From Triplophysa rosa (Eukaryota > Chordata > Actinopteri > Cypriniformes > Nemacheilidae): a stretch of 64,000 bases of DNA. Made by a program: the position numbers and the translations under genes. The notes beneath the pieces were generated by a model. That model was not told the DNA's origin. It was given only the letters and a program-made list of their open reading frames with translations, and did no database searches. Location of the stretch: NCBI RefSeq assembly GCF_024868665.1, contig NC_079900.1, forward strand, positions 26,275,361-26,339,360, given 5' to 3'. Positions 42,495-54,937 of this stretch are shown in pieces (position 1 is the first letter of the stretch; each line of letters starts with the position of its first letter).

Positions 42495-44985
42495 GTGGGC
42501 GTACAGTGTCATTGAAACTTGGGGGTGGTCTCATTTGTATTGGCCTATCAAGTAGCCAATAAATAGTGACATTAAAACTTCCAAGCCACTGTTGTGGAAA
42601 AATATCAGTCTTGTAGTTCAAAAAATCTCTCAGACAAAGAAGGTCCGGGTGTCAAGGAGTTAACTTTATTTGCTCGAGTCAAACAAACTGAGATGTTCCA
42701 AGTCATCTAAAAACCAAGTGTTTTCCAGTCTACAATTATAGTAAAACTTCTGAAAGGTGGTCTCTTCTAAAACCAATCAGGTACTTTCCTGTTATCTCTT
42801 ATTTTTATTAACCAATTGTTAATTGTCTGCCACCAATAAGTCCCAGGCAACAAGGTACGTATCTAATGGTGGTACGCTGGTTATTACATCATTTTTAAAA
42901 TAATTCGCATACAATGGTTACTACACGAGACCACCAAACACACCTTGGCGTACGTGCGTAATCATGGTTACTTTTAAACAGTGGAAAAGCCCCAGGTTTC
43001 AGAGAGAGCACAACAGGCTTCAAACTTTAGGCCTCTAAAAACATCACTGGATTTTACCTTGTTACATTGTGCTCAAATGTGCTTTAAACATGCTTAAAGT
43101 GACATTAAGTGCATTTATATGAACAATCATTGGCTACAGGTACAGATTGTGTCATTAAATCATCAATTCTTCTTCAAATAATCAAATTATTATCATAAAC
43201 CTACTTATATGTAATCATTCTTATTAAATGTGATTTCAGATCAACCCTTCTATGTATTAATGTTCCTATGAATACTTCTTAATACTTTTTAGGTATTTTA
43301 TCAAGTGCTTTTATAACTGTGGTGAATAACAGTGCTCAATACATGTAAAATATATCTATATGTGCTCAGAAATTACACAATACCACACCCTAGCAACCAC
43401 TCCATAGACTTTCATTGAAAAAGTAGGGAATATCAGAACATTGTGGAGACAAGAGGTTGGGCTCTATTCAATAAACCTGGCAAGAAGTCTTTACATATCA
43501 TCCTGGCAACTGTCTTGCCATTCTCTAGCAACTAGTTAGAGCACCCTAGCAACACGATTTATAGATTTTCATTCAAATGGGCATCTTTTGGTAGAAGTGT
43601 CATAGAAACATGAGGGTGGGCTCGTTTCACTCGTTGCTTGGAGTATTCAATAGCAGCTGCCAAGCCACTCCATAGCAACCAAATGCAGTACCATAGCAAC
43701 CATTTAGCAAGACCTATATCTGTGCAGCAGCACATCGTAGAGAAATGGGTGTGTTCTATCTTAAGCATTTTAGCAACTGCCCAGTGCAGTCTAACAACAG
43801 CAAGGAATCAAAACTCCAATGATGAATAAATGGAGAGAAAAAAAACTTGGTGGAAACCAGGCTCAGCTGGGAGGGCCAGTGTCCTCTGATTAATTACAGC
43901 TGCACTTTGATTAAAAGTTACTGAGTAAATGTTTATGATGAAAAGGGAGAGCTTATTTTTAGTGAATATATTATATTTACATTTGTTTAAAACCATTTGA
44001 GTCTGATTTTGTTGAGTTCAGCAGGAAAAATAATGGAAGCATCATGTAACTGAGTGCAGCTTTAACTTCAACCCCCTGCTATAGATAACAGAAGGGTTAG
44101 GCAGTGTAAGTTTAGCATTACAGTTTAAGCATTAAAAACTAAGTTTTGTGAATACCGTTTAGCATTAAAATAGTAACAAGCAGTACATCTTTGCTCTTGG
44201 TTGGTGATTGTGGAGTTTTATGATCTTAAAGGGCGTAATGGGATGGAAGCTCTGTTAGATAAGCAGAAGCTAAACTATTTGGGGCGGTTTCCTGGACAGG
44301 GCTTAAGCCTAGTCTCAGACTAACTTAAATGTGAGAGATGTCTTGATTGAAAACAACTTGCACTGACATACATTTTAAGATATCACTGTGATTGTTTTGC
44401 CTCGATGCACACAGTAGGTTTTAAAAAAAATAACCGTAATTACCCTAATTTAACTAAGGCCTAGTCCTAGTTTAAGATAATCCTTGTCTGGGAAACCGCC
44501 CCTTAAAGGCTTTATAAGTGATTAGAAGAACTTTATAGTTTATACGGACTTAATGAAAATAAAAAAAAAATGTGTATTGAAGAAAAGTAGAGATACACCG
44601 ATTGCAATTTTCTTTGCCGATTCCGATTTCCGATTTTATTACAAGTGAAACCTGCCGATTCCGATTTTCTATCCACAAACTATAATTGACAGTATACTGT
44701 ATATACAACCATATTAACTTTTCTTCTATACACATTTTTTTTATTTTCATTGAATAAATGAACTTATGAATGAAATTGAACATTACAATTTCCCCAAATT
44801 TCCCTAAATGCAGTTCTCCAAGCTGCATTAAATTACAGAATCTTCTCTTTCCCAAACCACTCTTAAATTGAAGAACTCTGTGACTGAAAAGAAGTACAAA
44901 TAATAAAATATAACTAAACATGTCACTTAATTTACCTTTTTCATTTTTGTACTCATCTCACAAAAGTCTAAGATAACAATAAAAT
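42491..44985. repeat. Segment Y copy 2
   Basis: Copy of 32384-34877 including the MITE (44281-44502), the LINE-like fragments and the CCTAGCAACC-rich part. Confidence 0.93.
44281..44502. mobile_element. MITE with TIR GGGGCGGTTTCC (duplicate)
   Basis: Second copy of 34174-34395, carried by the segment duplication. Confidence 0.8.
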
Positions 44986-45488
44986 TGTCATGAATCGGGG
45001 ATGAGAGACACGGATACACAGACAGAGGACCCAAGTGCAGACAGGGTAAGGGGTAAACTAGACTTTTAATAAATAACAAAACAAAGACCCACGTGGGGGT
45101 AAAATAAACTGTAAACATGACATATAACAAGAACAAAGACTTACTACACTAAACTAGAAATAACATCTATTACATACAACAAAAGACTATGCTACACTTA
45201 ACATGACAAGAACTCACCCACACGAAACACGACAGAGTACAATGATTCAGCACAGGACAGAAAACACAGGGACCTTATAAAGGGGACAAATCAAGAGGAA
45301 GCAGGTGCGGGCAGGAACTAATTAACAAACAATAACGAGGAGACGAAAGGGCGGGAACAGAGACGCCACACCGGAGAGTGGAAGACCAACGGGGACAAAA
45401 CGTCACTCTCCACATAAAACAAGAGGTTCTATCATGGTTCTGCCACTAGGTCAAGAGAAGCAAGACAAGGTGGGGAAGAACCATGACA
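44986..45488 (-). mobile_element. Solo LTR C, TSD AAAAT
   Basis: A 503-bp LTR equal to those of A and B except for a 9-base deletion near 45081 and a few substitutions. It is flanked by AAAAT at 44981-44985 and 45489-45493, the same target as element A. It is the recombined (solo) state of the same insertion. Confidence 0.95.
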
Positions 45489-46390
45489 AAAATAGCCTAC
45501 TTCAACTATATTCTTGTCTGTTTCTGTTTATGAAACTAGCATTGCTTTATTTCATTTTTTTCTGAAATGTAAAATAAATTGTCTTTATCTTGGGTCTGTA
45601 GTATTAAAAGTGGGTTGATTTTTGCTGCAACTTCAATAAAAAAGTTAAAACTCTTATGAGTGAATTCTACTCTAAACATGTATTTGCATTTTTTTTTGGT
45701 GTTAGTAAAGAACTCAATCATATATATATATATATATATCACATATATTGATTTATTAATTTTTTTGTATTTTGGATTTTTAAAAACAAGTAAAAGTTGT
45801 GTGTCACAGATCTCAGGTGTGGTGAGATTTTAAATTAAATTTACAATACTTGGTATTTAATGCTAAACTTACATCACACGACAGCAGTTTGAAGTTATGG
45901 CTGCACTCAGTGACTTTGATTGGAGGTAGCTGGGTGGGTGTTGTGGGGAGTGGGGGGGCTTGTTGGTTGTGGTTCGGGGCGTTTCATTTGTTGGGATTGT
46001 GTGGATCTGGTCTGGTTGGTCTTGTTTTGTGGTCGATGTCGGACAACAGAGGAATAAAGTTAATTATGCCATTACTACTTTTCCCTGGTTGTTCCTCTGT
46101 TGTCTGTTGTTGATCGCGGAATGAGACCGGGTTGGACCTGCACGGTTTCGGCGGGTGGGGCTTCCTGGGTCGCGGCTCGTGGGCTCTCCCTGTTCTTCGT
46201 GGACGTTGCTCGGTGGCTTTGGTCGGGGTCACTGAGTGCAGCCATGACACGTCAGAGGAGATCTGGCCCTCCCGGCTGAGCCTGGTTTCTCCCGAGGTTT
46301 TTTTTTCTCCATTATTCAGCATTGGAGTTTGGGTTCCTCGCCACAGCAGAGCAGTGCAGTGTTGGCTTGCTCACGGGAGACTGCATTTAT
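45489..46390. repeat. Segment X copy 3
   Basis: Copy of 36864-37758 with one visible base loss (TTGCTCACGGGAG for TTGCTCACCGGGAG). It continues into segment Z copy 2. Confidence 0.92.
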
Positions 46391-48141
46391 TTATTTATTC
46401 ATTTATTTATTAGATATTATTTATTATAATGATCTTGCTTGGTCTATAAACACCATGCACTGTGCTGTGTTTTACCTTTCTGTGTTTTTCTAATTTGCTC
46501 CTGTAAAGCTGCTTTGGAACAATGCACATTGTGAAAAGCGCTATATAAATAAAATTGAATTGAATTGGTGAGACAAGAACAGAGGACCCAGGTGCAGACA
46601 GCGGTTAAGGGGTTAACATGACATTTAATAACAAAGACAAAATACAAAACAAAGACCCACGTGGGGGTAAACATAACAAAACAGCGGAACAAGAACAAGA
46701 CTAACTAAACTGACAAGACTAAACTAATAACACATCGCATAGGAACACTACAAACTAGACTAATTATGGGCAGTTGTGGCCTAATGGTTAGAGAGTTGGA
46801 CTCATGACCAGAAGGTTGCCGGTTCGATTCCCAGGGCCGGCGGGTAACAACTGAGGTGCCCTTGAGCAAGGCACCCTACCCCTACTTGCTCCCCGGGCGC
46901 TGCAGTGATAGTAATGACAATAAATTGAATCTAAAAAAAAATTAACATGATAAGAACTCACCCACACGCCACAAGACAGAGAACACAGGAACATCATTAA
47001 ATAAAGGGACAAATCAAAGGGGAACAGGTGTGGGGCATGAACTAATAAACAACCAATAACAAGAGATACAAAAGGACGGAAACACAGACAAAGACTGGAG
47101 AGAGTATCGAAGGCCGACAGGGTCAAAATGACTCTTTTTGACTCGATGACTCGAGAGACGAACTAATCATTTCTCTTTCCGGTATAAAAGAACGAAAGGA
47201 CTCGGACCCGATGACTCGAGAGACGAACTTCATTACTGTTTCTGGTACAATGTTGCACATGCGCGGTCAACACAAAATGAACGAATCACTCGCTGAGACA
47301 CTCGTTACTCCCGAGTCATTTTAAAGATTCGTTCAAAAAGAACAAATCGTTCATGAACGACCCATCACTAGAGTTCAGCATGTGTCAGAGTTTAGCATCA
47401 CTGTTAGCATATGTAGAAGGAGCAGCGAGAGATGAACTACAGTCTGTACATTGTGCACGCGTGTGCAGTCAGCGGACATGAGAGATGCGCGTCAGTCAGC
47501 AGAGACTCGCGGTACTGTGGACCCACATGCGACTATAAACGAGCCGTGAAAGACAGGCTGTGCGCACGCACGTTTACATGTTTACTTGCGGCTTTGAGTG
47601 TACTGATGGCTGTGACGTTCTTGCCCGCATCACGGGCAACAGAAGATCGGCTTGGAATCGGCGAGACGTGAGACTGACTGGCCGGTCACCGGTCTGGCCG
47701 ATCATACGAAAAACCGGCCGATTCCGGTCTCTGGCCGGTCAATCGGTGCACCTCTAAAGAAAAGTTAATATGGTTTTATATTAGTGCTGTCAATCGATTA
47801 AAAAAATTAATCTGATTAATCACACATTTTTTCTGTGATTAATCACGATTAATCGCACACAACAATTATATTTTAAAATATACTTTTACATTTTAATAAT
47901 TTCACATTTAATCTTCAAATTGATGTAGAAACAACATATTTATTTAACAGCATCATTTTATGAAAGCTAACATTTTGATATTAGTATTGTAACTGATGTC
48001 TCTATTAAATTGATTATTTTAACATTAATTATAGCCATTCAACAGTATAATTGAGAGCTCATGTAGGAAATTGAAGGACACTTTACAGTCTTTAATGATA
48101 AATGATAAATTAAATGCAGAAGAATTCTCATTAAAGCTATA
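46391..48141. repeat. Segment Z copy 2
   Basis: Copy of 37759-39514: LINE tail (to 46567), LTR fragment (46568-47126) with SINE (46768-46942), hAT-derivative fragment (47129-47370), GC-rich stretch with frames of 65-79 codons seen in both copies, and the left part of the hAT at 47782. A few substitutions lie in the hAT part. Confidence 0.92.
46768..46942 (+). mobile_element. V-type tRNA-derived SINE (duplicate)
   Basis: Second copy of the SINE at 38144-38318 with the same box A, box B and truncated body. Confidence 0.88.
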
Positions 48142-48725
48142 AAATCACATTGATTTCTTCTTTTATTTTGTTCTTTGATTAACATTAGTGACAGGAGTCA
48201 CAGCAGCACGTTTAAGAACGTGGCCCCTTTAAGAGCTGTCTAGTACGCAGATCTGACCGTCACCGCCTCCCATTTTCACAACTCTTTGCATTCATTTAAG
48301 ATTTTATTTTACACTTTGAAGTCTGTGCTTAAGAAAATGCTAGACAAAACGGGCTTTCTGACATAATCTTGTGTGGTTTTATCCATTCAAGCACGAAAGA
48401 GAACTTAACACGGATGCGCTGTCTGACAGAGATTCACCGACGCAGCCGTTACTGTACACACCAGACTGGACCTCTCGTTGCGTTTTGCCGCGTCCCACAG
48501 TTTAGAAGCTGTCTATCTTCATTGAACGCCTCAAAGCAACTGTTTCAAATCGCGCTTAAGTTGTTTAAAAGCCTGTACATGAATAAGAGCGTGATTACAT
48601 AATGTAACGCTAGACAAAGGATGTCAAAACAAACGGATGCTGCGTTAATTGCGACAAATATTTTCTCACGCGTTATTTTGAAAAAATTAATCGCATGCGT
48701 TAACGCGTTAACGTTGACAGCCCTA
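47782..48725. mobile_element. Non-autonomous hAT (944 bp), TSD TTTTATAT
   Basis: Ends TAGTGCTGTCAA and TTGACAGCCCTA are flanked by TTTTATAT at 47774-47781 and 48726-48733. Subterminal ATTAATC repeats at the left and GCGTTAACGCGTTAACG at the right are typical of this common fish family. It inserted in the right TIR of the long-TIR element. Confidence 0.96.
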
Positions 48726-48846
48726 TTTTATATACAGTACTTATATACTGTCAAGTATAGTTTGTGGATAGAAAATCGGAATCGGCAGGTTTCACTTGTA
48801 ATAAAATCGGAATCGGCAAAGAAAATTGCAATCGGTGGATCTCTAC

Positions 48847-50077
48847 ATTTTTTAAGTCCGTTTTTTACATAATTTGCTGTAGTGTGTAGGACACGTTTAC
48901 ACAAAGATCTGGTCTCACCATCATCAAGTCCTGTCTATTATTACATGAAGAAAGGAAATGCTAAGACTGACTAAATGGATATTTACTATTGTTAAACTAT
49001 ATAAAAAAATGTTTTTTGAGTTGAGAATACTAACTTTTGCACAGTACTGTATACAGTACTCATTGCTATCTTTAGGGCATGACTAAGATTCAGGAAAATG
49101 TGTAATGTGCATCGTGCCATGTAACCTGTCTATAGATGTTTGTATTGTTGTGTCAATGAACACGTTTAAGAATCTGGATCCAGATGGAGCCATATTGTGT
49201 TGTGTTGTGTAGGCTAATTTAAATTAACGGCCTGTAATAGTCTGGACGCTCCACATTAAATCGTTCATTTACCTACCTCAACAGGTTGCTTTCTTTTTCA
49301 CCCTACCAGATTAGATTCCTGGAAGAGTTAGTAACATATCCCTTCTGTTTCTACTCTATCACAGTGGGTCCACCCTGGCTTTGTACCGTGCTTCCTGGAG
49401 AAAGAAAAATACCTGATCAATTGAGAGGACGACAGGGCTGCATGTTGGATTCCTGTCCAGTCGCTCAATGGTCTCTCTGTTTCAGCCCGATGACGAACTG
49501 GTTGGATATCATCTTGAGTGCTAGACTCAGGAGATGAGGAGAGATGGGGAAATGCTACAGTATGCTTTGTGCGGAAGGATAAGCTTTCTTCAGAAGTAGG
49601 AAATGACAGTTGGAGGGTTCCTGCTGCCACTCGCACTTCTCCTCCCATTACAACATGGGGCTAAATCCAAACCATGTGTTTGGATTGAACTGGAAATGGA
49701 AGTTTCCAATGTCCGGTCTCCAAAGGTGGCTGTTACCCTCTAAGGGCTGCCTTGTGCTATTAGGTGAGTACAGTAGCCAACCTCCGGGGTCAAAGGGTCA
49801 CTTACTCTTCAAATCTCTGCTTACAGAAGTCTTTAAATATGTTGAGGGTCTTTGTTTGAATATGCTGATTAGCCCTGTGTCAGATAGTGGAGGGGGCTGA
49901 AATATTGCCTGCCTACTTAAATTCGGATCTGTCACCACTTGGAATGTGGATTTGTTTATTCTGTAAGGGTGTTCATATGCCTTGTTGGGTTGGATTCAAA
50001 CGAACTCTGGTGCGATTGCACTGTTAGTGCGGTTTATTTGTGTTCATACTTGGAGTTCGGTTCGTTTGGTTCTTTTC
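48847..50077. other. No recognised gene or repeat
   Basis: Moderate-complexity sequence with frames of 83-106 codons at 49286-49900 on both strands. No family motifs. It may be unique intergenic or intronic DNA. Confidence 0.4.
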
Positions 50078-50320
50078 TCAACTCAACTTTATTTATATAG
50101 CGCTTTTTACAATTTTCATTGTTACAAAGCAGCTTTACATGAGACATATTGACTATAAGCAAAACAATTAAAGTTATACCTGTAAAAACAAGAAAAAGGT
50201 GAAAACACAGAAGACAGACATACCCACATACAAAACACTGCACACACACAATATGCACACGTACTAACACACATAGACATAGACACACACACACGGACCA
50301 AAAAAAAAAAAAAAATGTAG
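50078..50320 (-). repeat. Fish retroposon 3' tail plus CA run (copy 2)
   Basis: CTCAACTCAACTTTATTTATATAGCG-type start, then GACATATTGACTATAAGC and a CA-rich end, as at 22549-22845. It differs by scattered substitutions and a shorter CA tract. Confidence 0.65.
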
Positions 50321-50489
50321 TCCTGGTTCGCTAAGTGTTCACACTGGCACTGGCATAAAAGCGAACCTAAATATTTAGAACCTAACAACTTACGTGTAAA
50401 GTCACAACGTGATTGGACAGCTTTTATGATTTATATTTTAAAACGGAACTTACCGGATATCCAAAACAATGCTGTGTGCTGGGTTATCA

Positions 50490-50656
50490 GACACACACAC
50501 ACACACACGTTTTAGGGGGACCCAATAATCACACAAACCTTTGTGCATTTTTAATTAAAAAATATCATTCTGTATGATTTATAAGCTGTTTTGTGCCCAC
50601 AAGGTCAAAGGTCAAAATCCACTGGTATTACTAACTAACACAGTGAAGAATACCAG

Positions 50657-50693
<37 letters not shown>

Positions 50694-50964
50694 GCAGGCT
50701 TTGGTTGACTATCCCCGTGGGGACAGTCCATAGGCGTAATGTTTTTATACTGTACAAACTGTATATTCTATCCCCTAACCCTATCCCTAAACCTAAAGAT
50801 CATAGAACACTTTTTGCATTTTTAGATTTGTAAAAAATATTGTTCTGTACAATTTATTAGCTTTTTTGCCCCTGGGGACCTCAATTTTGGTCCCCACGGT
50901 GACACGAGTCCCCATGTGTTGGTGTGTATTCAGGTTTATGTCCCCACCGGGATATACAAACATG

Positions 50965-51001
<37 letters not shown>
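50490..51001. repeat. Two modules of a GGGGACC-type repeat joined to CA microsatellites
   Basis: CA tracts at about 50490-50508, 50660-50690 and 50967-51001 alternate with two related modules. Both contain TGCATTTTTA then a CATTCTGTATGATTTATAAG-like phrase. The second module adds CCCCGTGGGGACAGTCC and CCCTAACCCTATCCC. This composite is common beside fish microsatellites. Confidence 0.7.
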
Positions 51002-51004
<3 letters not shown>

Positions 51005-51620
51005 GCTAATCTCTAAATGCTAATTATAATTCATTTAAACAATATTTTAGCATTGAGATATTACAATGTTTATGAGGTCGATTAGAGGTTATTGCAGAAA
51101 TTCCAATTCTACATTTCTGCCTAATAATGTTTCACTTTGTTCAACCATTTATATTAACTGTCAAATTATGACAATAATTAGTTGTTACAGGCATCCTTGC
51201 CCAAAAATATAATAACAATAATAAACTAAAGTAGAATGAAGCTGGTGAGTAAATGATTGTGGTAGGTCTGTGATCTGTCCTGGCACACTTGTTTTCTCTG
51301 AAATAGACGACAATAATGTCTCTCTCTCTTTCAGTTCCTTGTTTCTTTAACTGTTGCTGTAATAAATAGATAAAACCAAGTTTCAGTGCACGTGATATTA
51401 AAATTAGTTCACCAAAACTGTATGTGGTCCATTTCTGATCAAGTTAACTGTGTGCATTATGGTGTGCATGTGCTCTGAGCTTCTTGCTGTGACATTATTT
51501 CTAGCTGATTGTGCTTCTGACTCAGTAACTTCTTTTTACTATGAGTGACAAGTGTCCTTCCAGCTGTGGTACTAAAGTAATATGAAATGGAGAAAGTAAA
51601 GAAAATCAAATACATACACA
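51002..51620. other. No recognised feature
   Basis: AT-rich sequence; no frame or repeat end recognised. Confidence 0.4.
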
Positions 51621-51621
51621 T

Positions 51622-51984
51622 CACTGTAAAAATGTTTTGCTGTAGTTTGCTGCTAGTTGCCAGTAACGTACTATAGATTTATATTTATCTAATTTATTGG
51701 CAACAGTTTGATTAAAAGATAAATGAATATTAAATATTAACAAGTCTTTATCTTTACAGAAAAAAAACTATAAAATAACAGCCTCACGCAAAGCATTCTG
51801 GGAAACAGAAATCCTCATCAACCTTTTTCTTTTAATTTTGGTTCCCAGAATGCTTTGCATGAGGCTGTTATTATTATGATTTTTTTCTGTAAAGATAAAA
51901 ACTTGTAAATTTTTAATGTTCATTTATCTTTGAACAAATTGTAGCCAGTAATACTGTAATTTCAATACAAATATTTTTTTTACA
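51622..51984. mobile_element. Fold-back MITE with long arms
   Basis: Left CACTGTAAAAATG..TTTATCTTTACAG and inner CAGCCTCACGCAAAGCATTC are matched inversely by GAATGCTTTGCATGAGGCTG and CTGTAAAGATAAAAACTTGT. Most of the 360 bases can pair. TSD not clear because another element abuts it at 51992. Confidence 0.8.
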
Positions 51985-51991
51985 TATATAG

Positions 51992-53092
51992 CAGTGGCGT
52001 TCCGTCCATATAAGTTACTAATGCGCCGCACACCCAGGCCATTTGCGAGAATGAGTTCACAGACTGACTAATTAATATGTTTATATATTGAATTCTTGTC
52101 ATTTGAGATGTAATTTAATGCTTAGATGATGAAATGTTGGAAATAAGTAAGTAAAATGGTTCATTTACCAAAAGATGGTACATTTCTGTAAATCTGTACA
52201 ATTGCTGTGGAACCTGAAGTTCCAAATATGGTAAGAGGCGTTACATTTCCGTCACACGCTTGCACTATTCCACCAATCACTACGCACCGGTTAACTGGCC
52301 AATCATAGCACACCTCGCTTTTCAGAGCGATCAGAGCCATTGAGAGTCCAAAACGCCGGAGCGTCACGTGATTCATGGAGCCTTCAGATATTTCCAGGAA
52401 GTTATGTTTTCTCTTTAAATGCTTTATTTCTTTCATTTTTTTATTTATTAAATGGCTTTCGTCTTTAAATAGGTTAGAAGTTTACCTCAGTTGGTCTATT
52501 TAGTCGCAGCTCCATGCGTTACTAGTAACTTCCAGAAACTATTGAGAGTCTCCATTGCTGTGAAAAAACTGTTCCATTGGAGTCAACGGAGTTGACGCAA
52601 CTCTCTCTCTCAATGGCTCTGAGAGTGATGAGCTTTGTAAAAAATCTAGAGAGGTGGGGCAGAGAGGAGTGTTTTTGAACCTTAAATCGTCTATACACAT
52701 TGCATTACATCTAAAACAAACAATTTTATTCGTTTTAGCCGTGTCATATGAGCCCTTTAAAGATACGTTATTTGGCATCATGCCCGAGATGAGTAAATAA
52801 AGTGAATGAAATGAATAAAATTTATATAAAATGTATGTTGTCTGTTTCTCAGACAAGACCTGCAACCGCTCAGCTGCTAGCTTTGAGTGGAAACTTTCAT
52901 TGGCAAAAAAACTACAAGGTTACTACAGACTTAATTATTTGTTGTTAAAATAAAGCCTCTTCAAGCTGGTGTGTGCACGCAACGTGATGAGATGGGGCGG
53001 GGATCTTCTTAAGTGAAACATGTGAAACATAACAAAGGCCACTGGTCTTAGCCCTCAGCGTACCCGTTTACCAAAGTCACTGCTCGCCACTG
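51992..53092. mobile_element. Non-autonomous hAT (1.1 kb), imperfect TSD
   Basis: Ends CAGTGGCGTTCC and CTCGCCACTG. Flanking 8-mers ATATATAG (51984-51991) and CTGTATAG (53093-53100) agree at six of eight bases. Frames of 91 and 108 codons inside have no known motif. Confidence 0.7.
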
Positions 53093-53109
53093 CTGTATAG
53101 ACAATATAT

Positions 53110-54170
53110 TAGGGCTGAAACGATTCCTCGATTAACTCGAGTAATTCGAATACAAAAAATCATCGAGGCAATTTTTGTTGCCTCAAAGCCTCGTTTAATC
53201 CATTTAACTACAGTACACACGGAGCACTGCGTTTCCCCACGAACCATTTTACTAACGCACAGCCCGCTAAACTCTATTCATGTTACAAGGCTCTCAAGTC
53301 TCACGCATTCACTGCGAGACACACGCATTTTAGTCTGCTCACACATATTTCTCATGCTAAATAAGTGATAGCTTATTGAAATGGTGAACTGCTATTTTAC
53401 TTAGTTTTAGTCTATTTTGCGAGTGAAACTTGTTTTCCGGCTGCATTAATTAAACTAGATGCGGACTGGTGGATGCCGAATCCTGTTATTTACACATGTC
53501 ATCTGTTTGTTCTGCGTGTCTGAGTGAATGAACTGCACAGTTTAACGTGCTACACGCGTGATGCTCATGAATTTGTCTGCGTCTGCGCTTTATGAGGACA
53601 TGAACTTCATCTCCAGAGTTGCTCTGAGATTTTATTTCAGAACATTTTACTGAGTGAAGCTAACACACTAAAAAATAAGCATCTTCCGACGACCTGCCAA
53701 AATAAAAGTCTGGTTAACTCAGTATTTTTATGTGGACAAATATATATTATATACTATTTAATAGTAAAAAAAGAAACTATAACTAATTTAGATAAACTAA
53801 ATGCATCATGCATAAGCTGAAGTTAGTTGTTTACCTTTGAAATTATTCATTCTATTTTTATTAATGTTTCTTATTTATACATTTGTATTAGGCCTATATT
53901 GCATTTTGCATGTAATATGGCAATTGAATGTACTGAATGGGTTTAGTTTTCACAGATATTAATGTATGCAATTTCAGCAATAAATATGTTAATTTTTCTA
54001 ATATGGAAACAAATTAGTTGTTCATTTTAAGAGACCTGTCTTATTTTTGCTTGTATATTTAGTATTGCTCTTTAATAAAGAAAAAGTACTTATTATCCGA
54101 ATACCCGATTAATTGATGAAAAAATCAGTAGAATACTCGATTACTAAAATAATCGATAGCTGCAGCCCTA
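53110..54170. mobile_element. Non-autonomous hAT (1,061 bp), TSD CAATATAT
   Basis: Ends TAGGGCTGAAACGATT and inverse AATCGATAGCTGCAGCCCTA are flanked by CAATATAT at 53102-53109 and 54171-54178. The left side carries ATTAACTCGAGTAATTCG. This is a widespread fish family. Confidence 0.95.
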
Positions 54171-54595
54171 CAATATATACAATGTTATATTATATATAAC
54201 GTATTTTAACATGGCGTGCCGTTTTATTTTTTTCTTGGTAATCACTGTGCCGTATCAACAAATTTATCTCAATATACACTGACCAAAATTATAGACGCAA
54301 CACTTTTGTTTTTGCCCCCATTTTTCATGAGCTGAACTCAAACATCTAAGACTTTTTCTATGTACACAAAAGGCCTATTTCTCTCAAATATTGTTCACAA
54401 ATCTGTCTAAATCTGTGTTAGTGAGCACTTCTCCTTTGCCAAAATAATCCATCCACCTAACAGGTGTGGCATATCAAGATGCTGATTAGACAGCATGATT
54501 ATTGCACAGGTGTGCCTAGGCTGGCCACAATAAAAGGCCACTCTAAAATGTACAGTTTTACTGTATTGGGGGGGTTTGGGGGGTCCTAAAACCAG

Positions 54596-54937
54596 TCAGT
54601 ATCTGGTGTGACCACCATTTGCATCACGCAGTGCAACACATCTCCTTAGCATAGAGTTGATCAGGTTGTTGATTGTGGCCTGTGGAATGATGGTCCACTC
54701 CTCTTCAATGGCTGTGCGAAGTTGCTGGATAATGGCAGGAACTGGAGCATGCTGTCGCATACGCCGATCCAGAGTATCCCAAACATGCTCAATGGATGAC
54801 ATGTCCGGTGAGTATGCTGGCCATGCAAGAACTGTGATGTTTTCAGCTTCCTGGAATTGTGTACAGATCCTTGCAACATGGGGCCGTGCATTATCATGCT
54901 GCAACAATCGGTTTGCATAACCAAAGAATTTCTGCAC
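54596..54937 (-). pseudogene. Tc1 transposase C-terminal half (DD34E)
   Basis: The frame begins MQKFFGYANRLLQHDNARPH. The Asp of QHD and the Glu of SSIEHVWD are exactly 34 residues apart, as in DD34E Tc1 proteins, and it ends naturally at GGHTRY. The usual proline of DLNPIE reads DMSSIE here. The first Asp and the DNA-binding domain are missing from this strand. Confidence 0.85.

Larger units (their letters stand above)
44587..48846. mobile_element. Long-TIR DNA element disrupted by LTR and hAT insertions
   Basis: Left GTAGAGATACACCGATTGCA and inner CTGCCGATTCCGATTTTCTA are matched inversely at 48734-48846 and, across the hAT insertion, at about 47764-47781. The TIR is therefore about 140 bases. 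The interior includes solo LTR C, segments X3 and Z2, and the hAT at 47782-48725. A TAGAG.TGCACCGATTG-like end suggests hAT, but no TSD is visible. The first copy (from 34480) has only its left end. Confidence 0.6.

Noticed and set aside
49286..49900. Cluster of frames of 83-106 codons on both strands that might mark a host exon
   Set aside because: No splice-bounded open segment with a recognisable domain, and the frames overlap on opposite strands with no bias that I can detect by eye.
50660..51001. Telomere-like CCCTAACCC phrase
   Set aside because: Only one or two units occur, within a known type of dispersed repeat beside CA microsatellites; not an interstitial telomere.
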